A DNA stretch of 64,000 nucleotides from Vogesella oryzae (GCF_902829295.1 NZ_CADEPL010000012.1:62001-126000), one strand, 5' to 3'. Shown: positions 45,464 through 53,768, counted from the stretch's first letter. The notes: generated by a model not told the origin, from the letters alone. Program-made: numbers and translations.

Positions 45464-46126
45464 CTAGACGGCCGGACGACCGTTGAATTGGGTGATTGCC
45501 GAGGCGTCGACCTTGCCGACACCGGAAACATTGAGAATGGCGTTGCCATTGCTGTCGATGCGCATGCTGCTGAGCGTGCCGGCGATTTCCACCGCCAGGC
45601 CAGCGCCGCTGTCGGTGCTGGCGGCGATGGCATAGCTGCCGGCCGGCAGACCCAGCGCCACCGGGTCGATGTCGAAACCGATTTCGCCGGCGCTCTGCGG
45701 CCCCAGCGCCACGCTATGCACCGCGCCGTCCATGCCGGTCAGGTTCAGCGTCAGCTTGCTGGTGGCGTAATCCAGGTTGACCACGCCGTGCAGCGGCCGG
45801 TCGGCCAGCTCCACGCTGCCGGTGTGTACCAGCACATTGCTGCCAACCTGGTTGCCCAGCGCCAGCGTCTGCAGGTTCTGCAACATGCCGTTGCCGGTGC
45901 CGGTCTGGCTGGCCATCTTGCTCAGCGCCTCCACCTGGCTCAGCTGCGTCAGCTGGCTGACGAACTGGCTGGGGTCGGTCGGCGACAGCGGATCCTGGTT
46001 CTGGATTTGTGCCACCAGCAGCTTGGTGAACATGTCCGACAGCTGGCCGCTGTCGGTGGCGCCCAGAATGGCGTCGCCGGTACTGGCGCTGCTGCCGAGG
46101 CTGCTGCCGTTCAATGTGGTTTGCAT
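45464..46126 (-). CDS. flgD: Flagellar hook capping protein FlgD
   Basis: Scaffold that caps the growing hook. The 220-aa product has the signature DMFTKLLVAQIQNQDPLSPT and DPSQFVSQLTQLSQVEALSK near residues 31-70. A FLG_D1/Fn3-like middle and tail follow. Length fits the family (about 220-240 aa). Starts 20 bp upstream of flgE. Confidence 0.95.
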   Translation of the reverse strand: MQTTLNGSSLGSSASTGDAILGATDSGQLSDMFTKLLVAQIQNQDPLSPTDPSQFVSQLTQLSQVEALSKMASQTGTGNGMLQNLQTLALGNQVGSNVLVHTGSVELADRPLHGVVNLDYATSKLTLNLTGMDGAVHSVALGPQSAGEIGFDIDPVALGLPAGSYAIAASTDSGAGLAVEIAGTLSSMRIDSNGNAILNVSGVGKVDASAITQFNGRPAV

Positions 46127-46128
46127 GC

Positions 46129-46554
46129 TTAACCTTCTCCCAGTTTCAACAGGTCCTGCTGCATGCCCTTCACGCGCGACAGCACTTCCACATTGGTTTC
46201 AAACGCGCGGCTGGCCGACAGCATGTCGGTCATTTCTTCCACCGGATTCACATTCGGGTAAAACACCATGCCCTCGGCATTGGCCAGCGGATTGTCCGGC
46301 TCGTAGGCCTTGCGCAGCGGGGTGGTGGTTTCCACCACGTCCAGCACCTGCACCTTGGCGGCGGAACCGCGGTCGGCAAAGTCCTGGCCCGGCAGAAACA
46401 CGCTGGCAAACACCGGCTTGCGCGCGTGGTAGGTGGCCTGCTCGCTGCCCGCCGCGCTCTGCGCGTTGGCCAGATTGCTGGCAATGGTGTTGAGACGGAT
46501 GCTCTGCGCGGTCATGGCGGAACCGGCAATCTGGGCGATATCACGGAAACTCAT
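46129..46554 (-). CDS. flgC: Flagellar proximal rod protein FlgC
   Basis: A 141-aa rod protein with MTAQSIRLNTIASNLANAQS near the N-terminus. Its C-terminus has YPNVNPVEEMTDMLSASRAF and ETNVEVLSRVKGMQQDLLKL. Length matches the family (134-147 aa). It ends 2 bp from the flgD start. Confidence 0.95.
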   Translation of the reverse strand: MSFRDIAQIAGSAMTAQSIRLNTIASNLANAQSAAGSEQATYHARKPVFASVFLPGQDFADRGSAAKVQVLDVVETTTPLRKAYEPDNPLANAEGMVFYPNVNPVEEMTDMLSASRAFETNVEVLSRVKGMQQDLLKLGEG

Positions 46555-46569
46555 GCTTGCTCTCTATGC

Positions 46570-46938
46570 TCAGGACGTGCCGTTGATGGCCTTGGCCAGC
46601 CCCTTGAGTTTCATGTTCAGAAACGCAAGGCTGGTCTGGAAATCGGTGGTGTTCTGCGAAAACGCGGCCTGCTCCACTCCCAGCTCGACGGTGTTGCCGT
46701 CCTGGCTGGGCTGGTTCGGGCGGCGGTAGCCCAGCGACGGGCCGTCGCTCAGCGCCAGCATGCCGTCCTCGTCGCCGCTGGCCAGTTGTTCCATGCTGGC
46801 GCGAAAATCCATGTCGCGCGCCTGGTAGCCCGGGGTGCTGACGTTGGCAATGTTCGATACCAGCACCTTGCTGCGCTCGGCGCGCAGTTTCAGCGCGTCG
46901 GCATGCAGCCCCAGCGCCTGCTCGAAGTTAATCCCCAT
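46570..46938 (-). CDS. flgB: Flagellar proximal rod protein FlgB
   Basis: A 122-aa protein, first gene of the flgB-flgL operon. LHADALKLRAERSKVLVSNI and ANVSTPGYQARDMDFRASME identify FlgB; the C-terminal ENTTDFQTSLAFLN-type helix is present. The divergent flgA starts 100 bp away. Confidence 0.93.
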   Translation of the reverse strand: MGINFEQALGLHADALKLRAERSKVLVSNIANVSTPGYQARDMDFRASMEQLASGDEDGMLALSDGPSLGYRRPNQPSQDGNTVELGVEQAAFSQNTTDFQTSLAFLNMKLKGLAKAINGTS

Positions 46939-46993
46939 CTGTGTTTCCTCACTGCCTACTGCTGTTTCGCCTCCCCGACCGATGCCGGAGCCG

Positions 46994-46999
46994 TATAAT
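46994..46999 (+). promoter_or_regulatory. Possible -10 element for flgA
   Basis: A perfect TATAAT lies 39 nt upstream of the flgA start in the flgB/flgA divergent region. No good -35, sigma-28 or -24/-12 pattern is evident around it. Confidence 0.3.
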
Positions 47000-47038
47000 T
47001 TGCGGTCTACCTATCCGGCCAGACCCGCACCTGCCACC

Positions 47039-47752
47039 ATGTCCGTACTCGCCTACTGCCTGCGTACCGCACTTGTCCTGCTGCCTGCCGTCACCCTGGC
47101 CGCACCGCCACTGTCTGCCGGCGTGCAGACCGAGCAGGCCGCCTACCGCTACCTGGCCGACTACGCCAGCAGCCACCAGCTGGCCGATGCCCGCATCACG
47201 GTGCAGGCGCTACCGCCGCAGCGCAGCCTGCCGGCCTGCAGCGCGCCGTACGCCATCACCGCCGCCGACACCCGCTTCTGGCAGCGGCTGCGCTTCAGCC
47301 TGCGCTGCCCCGGCCAGACCAGCGCCGGCGAGATCATCGTGCGCGCCGAGCTGAGCGCCGCAGTGCTGGTGGCGCAGCAGGACATCCCCGCCGGCCAGAA
47401 CATCGACCCCGCCAGCGTCAAGGCGGAAACCCGCAGCCTGTCTGCCACACCCGATGCGCTGGGCAACCTCGCCGCCCTCGCCGGCCAGCGCACCCGCCGG
47501 CCGATCCGCACTGGTCAGGTACTGCAGCAGCGCTTCCTGCAGCCGCAACTGCTGGTACAGCGCGGCCAGGCGGTGCAGATCGTCGCCCGCCAGGGCGGCA
47601 TCGAAGTCAGCGTGCCCGGCGAAGCGCTACAAAGCGGCGGCCGCAACGAGGTGATCCGCGTCCGCAACAGCACCAGCAAACGCATCATCAGCGCGGTGGT
47701 ACTGGATGCCGGCACCGTGGCGCCGGCTGACGCGGCCAACGCCGCGCCGTAA
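47039..47752 (+). CDS. flgA: Flagellar P-ring assembly chaperone FlgA
   Basis: Periplasmic chaperone for FlgI assembly. The 237-aa precursor has a signal peptide (TALVLLPAVTLAAPPLSA) and a SAF-type C-terminal region: VLVAQQDIPAGQNIDPASVK, then TRRPIRTGQVLQQRFLQPQ, LVQRGQAVQIVARQGGIEVS. Start ATG at 47039 was chosen because the signal peptide begins there. It is the only plus-strand gene in this part of the cluster, between flgB and the standalone glucosaminidase, which it meets tail-to-tail with a 6-bp gap. Confidence 0.92.
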   Translation: MSVLAYCLRTALVLLPAVTLAAPPLSAGVQTEQAAYRYLADYASSHQLADARITVQALPPQRSLPACSAPYAITAADTRFWQRLRFSLRCPGQTSAGEIIVRAELSAAVLVAQQDIPAGQNIDPASVKAETRSLSATPDALGNLAALAGQRTRRPIRTGQVLQQRFLQPQLLVQRGQAVQIVARQGGIEVSVPGEALQSGGRNEVIRVRNSTSKRIISAVVLDAGTVAPADAANAAP

Positions 47753-47758
47753 TCAAAC

Positions 47759-48457
47759 TCAGCGTTGCGCCAGCAGGCGCGACGCTACTTGCTGCAACTT
47801 GTCGGCATAGGCCGGATCGGTAGCGTAGCCGCCACGCGCCAGCGCGGCGGCAAAAGCGCGCGCATCGCTGCCCACTCCCTGCACCGCCGCATAGCGCGGA
47901 TTGCCCTGCAACAGCTGCACGTAATCGTTAAAGGCGCTGCGGTAATCCGGATAGGCGCGGAAACGCTCTACCGTCTTTACCGCCTCGCCGTTGACATGCT
48001 CGGTGGTCAGCACATCCGCCACCGCCCCCTGCCAGCCACGGCCGGCCTTGATGCTGAACAGGTTGTGGCTGTTGCCGTCCGCGCCCATGATTGGGCGCTG
48101 CCCCCAGCCGGACTCCAGCGCCGCGTGCGCCATCACCAGCTCCGGTGCCACACCCAGCCTGGCGCCGGCCTCGCCGGCCCACGGCGCCACCGCCGACAGA
48201 AACTCCTGCCGCACGGCATCGCCGGCCGGTGCCGCCACGTTGGCCGCACCCTGGCTACGCAGCCGCCAGGCCTGTGCCGCGGCGCTCAGCCCGGGCGCGC
48301 CGCTGCTCTCGAAACCGTTGGCGACGATGGCGGCAATCTCCTGCTGCGCATCGCCAACCAGGCGGCCAAAATTCACCCCCGCCCGGCTGCCGCCCAGCGG
48401 CAATGCCACGTCGTCGCCGGCGTAGGCCGCCGCGCTGCCTGCTTCAATCCGCCACAT
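47759..48457 (-). CDS. Standalone FlgJ-type glucosaminidase (peptidoglycan hydrolase)
   Basis: A 232-aa protein carrying the glycoside hydrolase family 73 domain normally fused at the C-terminus of FlgJ. Visible are APELVMAHAALESGWGQRPI with the catalytic Glu, GNSHNLFSIKAGRGWQG and FRAYPDYRSAFNDYVQLLQG. It presumably opens the peptidoglycan for the rod. The rod-binding half is encoded 7 kb away at 40551-40916. Start ATG at 48455-48457 follows GAGAG; an in-frame ATG at 48475 is the alternative. No signal peptide is evident, so export through the flagellar system is inferred. It overlaps flgN. Confidence 0.88.
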   Translation of the reverse strand: MWRIEAGSAAAYAGDDVALPLGGSRAGVNFGRLVGDAQQEIAAIVANGFESSGAPGLSAAAQAWRLRSQGAANVAAPAGDAVRQEFLSAVAPWAGEAGARLGVAPELVMAHAALESGWGQRPIMGADGNSHNLFSIKAGRGWQGAVADVLTTEHVNGEAVKTVERFRAYPDYRSAFNDYVQLLQGNPRYAAVQGVGSDARAFAAALARGGYATDPAYADKLQQVASRLLAQR

Positions 48458-48869
48458 AGGTATCACTCTCGCCATGCAGCACCCGCTGCATGATTTCCTG
48501 CTGGCTGCTCATCAGCCGGCCGTTGCGGGCATTCAATTCCTTGCAGCGGCGTACCGCCTGCTCCAGCTCGCGCCACCAGCCGGCCAGTGCCGTGGACGGC
48601 ACCTCCGGCAGCATGTCGATCACCGCGGCCATGCTCACCGCGCGCCCGGCACCCAGCAGCTGTGCGGCCAACGTTGGCCGCAGCCGGCGGTGCGCGTCCA
48701 GCCGCGCCAGCAGCGGCTCGATGCGCTGGTTGATGTCGGCCACGGCGGCAGCGTCATGGCGCAGCGCGGCGGCAAACTGCTGCTCCAGCAGCTGCTCCAG
48801 CACGCGGTAGTCGTTGCGGTCGCTGGCGACATCGGCCAGCAACGTTTTGGCGGCTTCGCGCGCGCTCAT
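48444..48869 (-). CDS. flgN: Flagellar export chaperone FlgN
   Basis: Chaperone for FlgK and FlgL. The 141-aa product is all-helical with DYRVLEQLLEQQFAAALRHD near residue 20 and RRCKELNARNGRLMSSQQEI in the C-terminal binding helix, the FlgN pattern. It overlaps flgM by four bases. A 20-nt perfect palindrome made of two abutting 10-mers lies inside (48663-48682). Confidence 0.87.
   Translation of the reverse strand: MSAREAAKTLLADVASDRNDYRVLEQLLEQQFAAALRHDAAAVADINQRIEPLLARLDAHRRLRPTLAAQLLGAGRAVSMAAVIDMLPEVPSTALAGWWRELEQAVRRCKELNARNGRLMSSQQEIMQRVLHGESDTYVAD
48663..48682. repeat. Perfect 20-nt palindrome of two inverted 10-mers inside flgN
   Basis: TGCGGCCAAC joined directly to GTTGGCCGCA with no spacer. 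It encodes Arg-Pro-Thr and Leu-Ala-Ala in flgN, so the palindrome is accommodated in a coding frame. Confidence 0.85.
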
Positions 48870-49165
48870 CCGCGCCCGCCGTGGTAGCGGCGGATCAACC
48901 CGGCCAGCTTACCGGCATCGAAATTGATCTTGCCTTCGGCCAGTGCCGCCTTGATGTCGGCGACGCGCTCGGCGTCAATGTCCGGCATCGCCGCCAGCGC
49001 CTCCTGCGCCGGCTGCATCACCGCGGACTGCAGCGGCGCGCTGGGCGCGGCCGGTGCGGCGGCGGCAACGGTACGACCGGCAGCGCCGCTGTCGGCGCTA
49101 TTGCCGGCGGCGGGGGTGGCGTCGCGGATTTCCGGAATCCCGGTACTGCTGCTCGTGATCTTCAT
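48866..49165 (-). CDS. flgM: Anti-sigma-28 factor FlgM
   Basis: Binds and holds sigma-28 (FliA) until the hook is complete, then is exported. The 99-aa product has an Ala-rich disordered N-terminus and a C-terminal FliA-binding region VADIKAALAEGKINFDAGKL, AGLIRRY. The ATG at 49163-49165 follows AAGGAAT; the longer frame to 49228 is rejected. The cognate fliA lies 2 kb downstream of motB in this cluster. Confidence 0.9.
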   Translation of the reverse strand: MKITSSSTGIPEIRDATPAAGNSADSGAAGRTVAAAAPAAPSAPLQSAVMQPAQEALAAMPDIDAERVADIKAALAEGKINFDAGKLAGLIRRYHGGRG

Positions 49166-49244
49166 GCTGTTATTCCTTGCGTTGGCAGTTAGCTGTGTCG
49201 TGCCGACACAGCGACGCAAACGCGACAAACCTTAAATCGGCGAC

Positions 49245-50219
49245 TCATGGCGCCGTGGCCTGCAGCTTCTGCTGCAGCGCTTGCAATGCCTTGCCGTTGG
49301 GTGCCACGGTGTCGACGCCGGCAGTCAGCGGCACCACCTGCTGCGGCACGCCGTACATGCTGGCAATCAGCTTGGCCTGGCTGGTGGTCAACACCAGCAG
49401 CTCGATGCGGCGGTTGAGTGCGGCCAACGGCTGTGCGGCATCCAGCGGCGCGCGCTCGGCCATGCCCACCACCTGCAGCACCTGGCCGGCCGGCAGCCCG
49501 CCTTGCAGCAGGTTGGCGCGCGCACTCATGGCGCGGCTGCTGGACAGGCTCCAGTTGGAGAAGCCGCCGGGTGTCTGGCCGCGGTATTGCGCGGCATCGG
49601 TATGGCCGACGATCACCAGCGGATTTTCGATACGCGCGAACATCGGCCCGATGCGCAGCAGCAGCTTGCGGAACGGGTCGCTGGGCACCGAACTGCCGCG
49701 CTGGAACATGCCCTGCTTGTCGGTGTCGTGCAGCATCACGCGCAGGCCGTACGGGGTGATCATGGTCTGCAGGTTGCCGGCGAGGCCGGCCTGCTCGCTC
49801 ATGTCGGCCAGCGCCTGCGCCAGTTCCTGCATGTCGGCCGCGGTATCGAAGCGGGTCTTGCTCAGGCGGATGTCGCCGTTATCGGTATCGCCGGCACTGT
49901 GCTTGCCCGGCGCCTTGGCCTCTGCCGCCATGCCCGGTACCGGCTCGCGCGGAATCAGGCTGCCCGGCGGGTAGCTGATGTGATCCAGCACACTGTTGTT
50001 GCCCTCGGCAATCACGCTGCCGCCATTGGTGTTCATCACCGCTTCCAGCTGTTCCTGATTGCGGGCGGCCAACACCCACAGCACCAGGAACAGGCACATC
50101 AGCGCCAGGCAGAAGTCGGCGAACGCCACTTTCCAGGCACCGCCGTGCTCGTCTTCCTCGTGCCCGCGCGACACGCGTTTGACGATGGCTTCTTCGTCGT
50201 GCTTGTCTTTGATGGCCAT
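49245..50219 (-). CDS. motB: Flagellar motor protein MotB (lateral type)
   Basis: Stator subunit anchored to peptidoglycan. The 324-aa product has one N-terminal helix with the proton-accepting Asp in KVAFADFCLALMCLFLVLW near residue 32. A periplasmic OmpA-like domain near residues 180-290 follows (NPLVIVGHTDAAQYRG, LSSSRAMSARANLLQGG). Placed right after motA, equivalent to LafU in lateral systems. Asp and general sequence suggest a proton-driven motor, but ion specificity is inferred. Confidence 0.93.
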   Translation of the reverse strand: MAIKDKHDEEAIVKRVSRGHEEDEHGGAWKVAFADFCLALMCLFLVLWVLAARNQEQLEAVMNTNGGSVIAEGNNSVLDHISYPPGSLIPREPVPGMAAEAKAPGKHSAGDTDNGDIRLSKTRFDTAADMQELAQALADMSEQAGLAGNLQTMITPYGLRVMLHDTDKQGMFQRGSSVPSDPFRKLLLRIGPMFARIENPLVIVGHTDAAQYRGQTPGGFSNWSLSSSRAMSARANLLQGGLPAGQVLQVVGMAERAPLDAAQPLAALNRRIELLVLTTSQAKLIASMYGVPQQVVPLTAGVDTVAPNGKALQALQQKLQATAP

Positions 50220-50222
50220 GGC

Positions 50223-51086
50223 TTAGGCGGCTTCCAGCGTGTTGATCCAGGTTTCCAGCTGCGCGAAGCTCGGCTTGATGTTCAGCTGCACCAGGCGGCG
50301 GCCGGCGTCGATGGCCAGCAGCGCCGGCTTGCCGGACACATGGGTCACCAGCACCACTTTCACGCACTCGAAATCCGACAGCTCGGTGTTCACCAGTTGC
50401 TTCATCACGTTGGAGATCGGATCGAGCACGCCGTAACAGAAGAAAATGCCGATGAAGGTGCCCACCATCGCGGCGGCCACGCGCTCGCTGATCTCTGCGG
50501 CGGAAGCGCCGGAGCTGACGGTGTTCATCGCCATCACGATGCCCAGCACCGCCGCCAGAATGCCGAAGCCCGGCATCGCCTCGGCGATCTTGTGCAGCGA
50601 CTTGGACGGCTGCACCAGCTGGTCGTGAATCGCCTCCAGCTCCTGCTCCAGCACGCCTTCCAGCTCGTGCGAGCTGATCTTGCCCATCGCCATCAGCCGG
50701 AAGTTGTCGACGATGAAGGCCAGCAGCTTGGGGTTCTCCAGCACCAGCGGATAACGCTGGAACAGCGCGCTCTGGCGCGGTGCTTCCACGTGCTCGTCCA
50801 GCGCCTTCAGGCCGCGGCTGGCGGTCTGCAGCAATTCGTACATCAGCAGCAGCAACTGGCGCTGGAACTCGGAGTCGCGCTTGCGGCGGGTGATGATCTT
50901 GCGGATCTGCCCCACCATTTCCACCAGCACGTGCTTGGGGTTGCCCAACACGATGGCGCCCAGCGCCGCGCCGACGATGATGATGATTTCCACCGGCTGC
51001 CAGATCACATGGAAGCTGCCGCCCATGAACACGAAGCCGCCGAACACGCAGGCCAGTACGATGAAAACGCCGAAAATCTGCTGCAT
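50223..51086 (-). CDS. motA: Flagellar motor protein MotA (lateral type)
   Basis: Stator ion-channel subunit. The 287-aa product has four hydrophobic segments: GVFIVLACVFGGFVFMGGSF and EIIIIVGAALGAIVLGNPKH near the N-terminus, then GFGILAAVLGIVMAMNTV and VAAAMVGTFIGIFFCYGVLD. The cytoplasmic loop that contacts FliG lies between. Length matches E. coli MotA (295 aa). Directly upstream of motB, as lafT/lafU. Confidence 0.95.
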   Translation of the reverse strand: MQQIFGVFIVLACVFGGFVFMGGSFHVIWQPVEIIIIVGAALGAIVLGNPKHVLVEMVGQIRKIITRRKRDSEFQRQLLLLMYELLQTASRGLKALDEHVEAPRQSALFQRYPLVLENPKLLAFIVDNFRLMAMGKISSHELEGVLEQELEAIHDQLVQPSKSLHKIAEAMPGFGILAAVLGIVMAMNTVSSGASAAEISERVAAAMVGTFIGIFFCYGVLDPISNVMKQLVNTELSDFECVKVVLVTHVSGKPALLAIDAGRRLVQLNIKPSFAQLETWINTLEAA

Positions 51087-51115
51087 CTGTGCTTACTCTG
51101 GTTAGTGTTTCCGTT

Positions 51116-51823
51116 TCAGGCGTCCGCCAGGACTGCCCGCATTTTCTTCAGCGCCGCCTTGTTGATCTGGCACACCCGTGCCTCGGTCAACTCCAGCACC
51201 GCCGCAATTTCCTTCAGGCTCAGCTCGAACTCGTAATACAGCTGGATCACCCGCTGCTCGCGCGCATCCAGTACCAGCAGCGCCTGCTCCAGGCTGCGGC
51301 GGTCCAGGTATTGCGACTCCACGCTGCCGGTCACCTGCTGCCCCGCCTCGTCGTGCATCAGCTCGTCGAAGCTGGCCAGGCTCTCGGCGTTTTCCGCCAG
51401 CAGGTAGTCCTGGTAGCCGGCGGCATCCACCCCCAGCGCGGCACTGGCCTCGGCCTCGTTCGGCTCGCGGCCCAGCTTGCGCGCCAGCTCGCGCAGCGCG
51501 TCGCGGTGGCGGTGCGCTTCCTGCCGCACCGAGCGCGGCCGCCAGTCCTGGCGGCGCAGCTCGTCCAGAATCGCGCCGCGCACCCGCACCGCGGCATAGG
51601 CACCAAAGCGCTCGTCCGGCACGCCGCCGTAGCGGCGCAGCGCGTCCAGCAGGCCCATCAGCCCGATCTGCTCCATGTCCTCGCGGTCCAGCGCGCCGCC
51701 TACCTGCGACGACAGCTGCCGTACCACGCGCTTGACCAGCGGCGCGTAATCGCCCAGCACCTGCCGCTCGGCCAGCTGGCCATCCAGCGGGGCCATCGCC
51801 GCGTATTCCATTACCAGCGCCAT
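51116..51823 (-). CDS. fliA: RNA polymerase sigma-28 factor FliA (LafS-like)
   Basis: Flagellar sigma factor for late genes and flagellin. The 235-aa product has region 2 (YAPLVKRVVRQLSSQVGGAL, DREDMEQIGLMGLLDALRRY) with RVRGAILDELRRQDWRPRSV. Region 4 has LDAREQRVIQLYYEFELSLK and EIAAVLELTEARVCQINKAA. Location between fliL and motA matches lafS in lateral loci. A second, polar fliA elsewhere in the genome is likely but not visible. Confidence 0.95.
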   Translation of the reverse strand: MALVMEYAAMAPLDGQLAERQVLGDYAPLVKRVVRQLSSQVGGALDREDMEQIGLMGLLDALRRYGGVPDERFGAYAAVRVRGAILDELRRQDWRPRSVRQEAHRHRDALRELARKLGREPNEAEASAALGVDAAGYQDYLLAENAESLASFDELMHDEAGQQVTGSVESQYLDRRSLEQALLVLDAREQRVIQLYYEFELSLKEIAAVLELTEARVCQINKAALKKMRAVLADA

Positions 51824-51827
51824 GCGG

Positions 51828-52280
51828 TTACTCGATGATCAGCTTGCCGATCATCGCCTCGCGGAACGGCTTGGGCCGTCCCTCGCGGGCGTAGGCGCTG
51901 GCAAACGCCTTGTTCACCACCGCCGAGAACTGGTCGATGTTCATCAGCCGCGCCTGCTCCATCGGGTAGGCCGACAGCGCGCGCAGCGCGATGCTGCGCA
52001 GCAGCGGCAGGTGCTCCTTGGTGGTGGCCTCGTCTTCCAGCGCGGTCTTGAACACCAGATCCACCGCCAGGTAATGGCTCAGCGGCGCGCCGGCATGGTC
52101 GCGCAGCATCCCGATCCCCTTGTCCAGGCTCACGTCCTTGTATTCCTTCGCCTCGACCGGCTCGGCGGCGGCCAACGCTGGCGCCTTGCCCTGCGCCTGC
52201 AGCAGGAACCAGCTGCCTGCGGCCCCCGCCAGCAGCGCCGTCAGCGCCATCACCACCATCACTACCCACTTCTTCGCCAT
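51828..52280 (-). CDS. fliL: Flagellar basal body-associated protein FliL (LafF-like)
   Basis: Single-pass membrane protein associated with the stator. The 150-aa product has an N-terminal helix (VVMVVMALTALLAGAAGSWF) and the periplasmic FliL domain with LSHYLAVDLVFKTALEDEAT and NKAFASAYAREGRPKPFREA. Lies 4 bp upstream of fliA and downstream of fliK, equivalent to lafF. Confidence 0.88.
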   Translation of the reverse strand: MAKKWVVMVVMALTALLAGAAGSWFLLQAQGKAPALAAAEPVEAKEYKDVSLDKGIGMLRDHAGAPLSHYLAVDLVFKTALEDEATTKEHLPLLRSIALRALSAYPMEQARLMNIDQFSAVVNKAFASAYAREGRPKPFREAMIGKLIIE

Positions 52281-52312
52281 GCTTTGCTCGCTGCCTGTTG
52301 GTTATTGCTGGC

Positions 52313-53461
52313 TCAGGCCAGCGTGAATGCGTTATGGCCGTTGTCCTGCCCGGCCTGGTACAGCGCGCGGTTCGGCCGCTGCTCGCGCGGCTCGTCCCCC
52401 TGACGGCCCTGGCCACCCTGGCCGGCGCCCTGCTGGCGGCTATCCGCCACCCACACCGCCACCTCGCCGTACTGGCGGTTGCCCAGCCCCTGGCGCAGGT
52501 TGTCGCTGATGGCATGCAGCTGGCGCAGCAGTTCGCTGTTGCCGGCCGTCAGCTGCACCTGCAGGCTGCCGGCCTCGTGGCGGATGGCGATTTCCAGCGT
52601 GCCCAGATGCGCCGGGTCGAGGCGGATCACCGCGTTGTCGATACCGTTGGCGGCCTGCACGTGCAGGCGTTCGCCCAGTGCCTGCTGCAACGGCTGGGCC
52701 CACTGTGCCGGCTGAGCCGCCGGCAGTTTCAGCGGCGCCCATTGCGCCGGCGGCACGCTCTGGCCGCCCTGCGGCAGCGCCGTGGCCGATACGCTGCTGC
52801 TACCGCTCGGCGTGGTCACGGCATCGCTGCCCGGCTCGCTGGCGTGGTCCTGGCTCAGCCGGCTGCCGGCGGCCAGCATGCCGGCCAGTTGCTCGCGACT
52901 GGCGGCGACTGGCAGCGGCGCAGCGGCACGCAGCGGCGGGTTGGCCGCATCGGCAGCGCCCGGCGCCAGGTTGGCCGCAGTGATGTTGTCGCCGGCATGG
53001 CGGCCGCCGGCCGGCAGCGCCGGTACCGCTGGCGCACTGGCTGGCAGCGCTGCCGCCACGACACGCAGCCGCGCGGCATCGTCGGTGCTGCTGTCATCGC
53101 CTGCAGCGCCCTGCGGAGCCGGCTTGGCTTCCGCCAACGGTGCTGGCGGCAACGGCAGTTGCGGCAACTGCGCCAGCAATGGCGACGGCGTGGTTGCCGG
53201 TTGCGCGAGGTTGGCCGCAGCGTTGTCACTGCTGCTGTCGCTGTCGCCATCGGCCGGCGCAGCGTCGGCCGCGGCCACGCTGTCGTCGGTCACGCTGGCA
53301 ACATCGGTGGCCGGCACCGGCGCCTGTGCGTCCGGGCTGGCAGCAGTCATCGCCACGCCAAACGGGCTCGCGGCGGCCTCCGGCTGTGCCGCCGGCAGCG
53401 TGCTGTCGTGCAGCGGTGCCGGGCGGGCGTCATTGCCCGCAACGGAAAGCGTGCTCAGCAT
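52313..53461 (-). CDS. fliK: Flagellar hook-length control protein FliK (LafE-like)
   Basis: Secreted ruler that stops hook growth and switches export specificity. The 382-aa product has a long Ala/Pro-rich variable N-terminal part and a conserved C-terminal domain: IRLDPAHLGTLEIAIRHEAG, SLQVQLTAGNSELLRQLHAI, SDNLRQGL. Start ATG at 53459-53461. Three copies of the over-represented 10-mer fall within 280 bp of the variable part (52940, 52970, 53210), all reading Ala-Ala-Asn. Confidence 0.88.
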   Translation of the reverse strand: MLSTLSVAGNDARPAPLHDSTLPAAQPEAAASPFGVAMTAASPDAQAPVPATDVASVTDDSVAAADAAPADGDSDSSSDNAAANLAQPATTPSPLLAQLPQLPLPPAPLAEAKPAPQGAAGDDSSTDDAARLRVVAAALPASAPAVPALPAGGRHAGDNITAANLAPGAADAANPPLRAAAPLPVAASREQLAGMLAAGSRLSQDHASEPGSDAVTTPSGSSSVSATALPQGGQSVPPAQWAPLKLPAAQPAQWAQPLQQALGERLHVQAANGIDNAVIRLDPAHLGTLEIAIRHEAGSLQVQLTAGNSELLRQLHAISDNLRQGLGNRQYGEVAVWVADSRQQGAGQGGQGRQGDEPREQRPNRALYQAGQDNGHNAFTLA

Positions 53462-53468
53462 GCGTTGC

Positions 53469-53768
53469 TTACTCCATCTCTTCTGCGGCCAGGGCATAGG
53501 CGACCCAGCCTTCACGGTTGTCCTGCCAGCCGGCCAGCTGCTCGCCCAGCCGTTGCATCTCGGTGTCGCAGCTGCGGCGGGCCTGGCGGTGGGCGGCCTG
53601 CAGGCGCGGCAGCAGGCTGCGCTCGGCGCTGCTGAGCTGGCGTTGCTGAAGGCGCTGCGCCAGCTGGGCCAGCTCGGCGTCGGCCGCGGCCAACGCCTGC
53701 CAGTCCTGGCGCAGGCTGGCCTGTTCCAGCCGCCGGGCCAGCGAGTGCAGCAGCGCGGCCTCAGCCAT
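53469..53768 (-). CDS. Small helical protein in the FliT/LafD position
   Basis: A 99-aa, all-helical, Gln/Leu/Ala-rich protein (ALLHSLARRLEQASLRQDWQ; LLPRLQAAHRQARRSCDTEM) without a recognisable enzymatic motif. It overlaps fliS by 8 bp and precedes fliK, the place of lafD in lateral loci and of fliT after fliDS in polar loci. Size and helical character fit a FliT-like chaperone for the filament cap. Sequence similarity is not obvious, so the role is inferred from position. Confidence 0.6.
   Translation of the reverse strand: MAEAALLHSLARRLEQASLRQDWQALAAADAELAQLAQRLQQRQLSSAERSLLPRLQAAHRQARRSCDTEMQRLGEQLAGWQDNREGWVAYALAAEEME

Noticed and set aside
49281-51236. A 651-codon plus-strand frame opposite motB and motA
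   Set aside because: Antisense shadow of two clear stator genes; low-complexity Gln/His/Arg composition.
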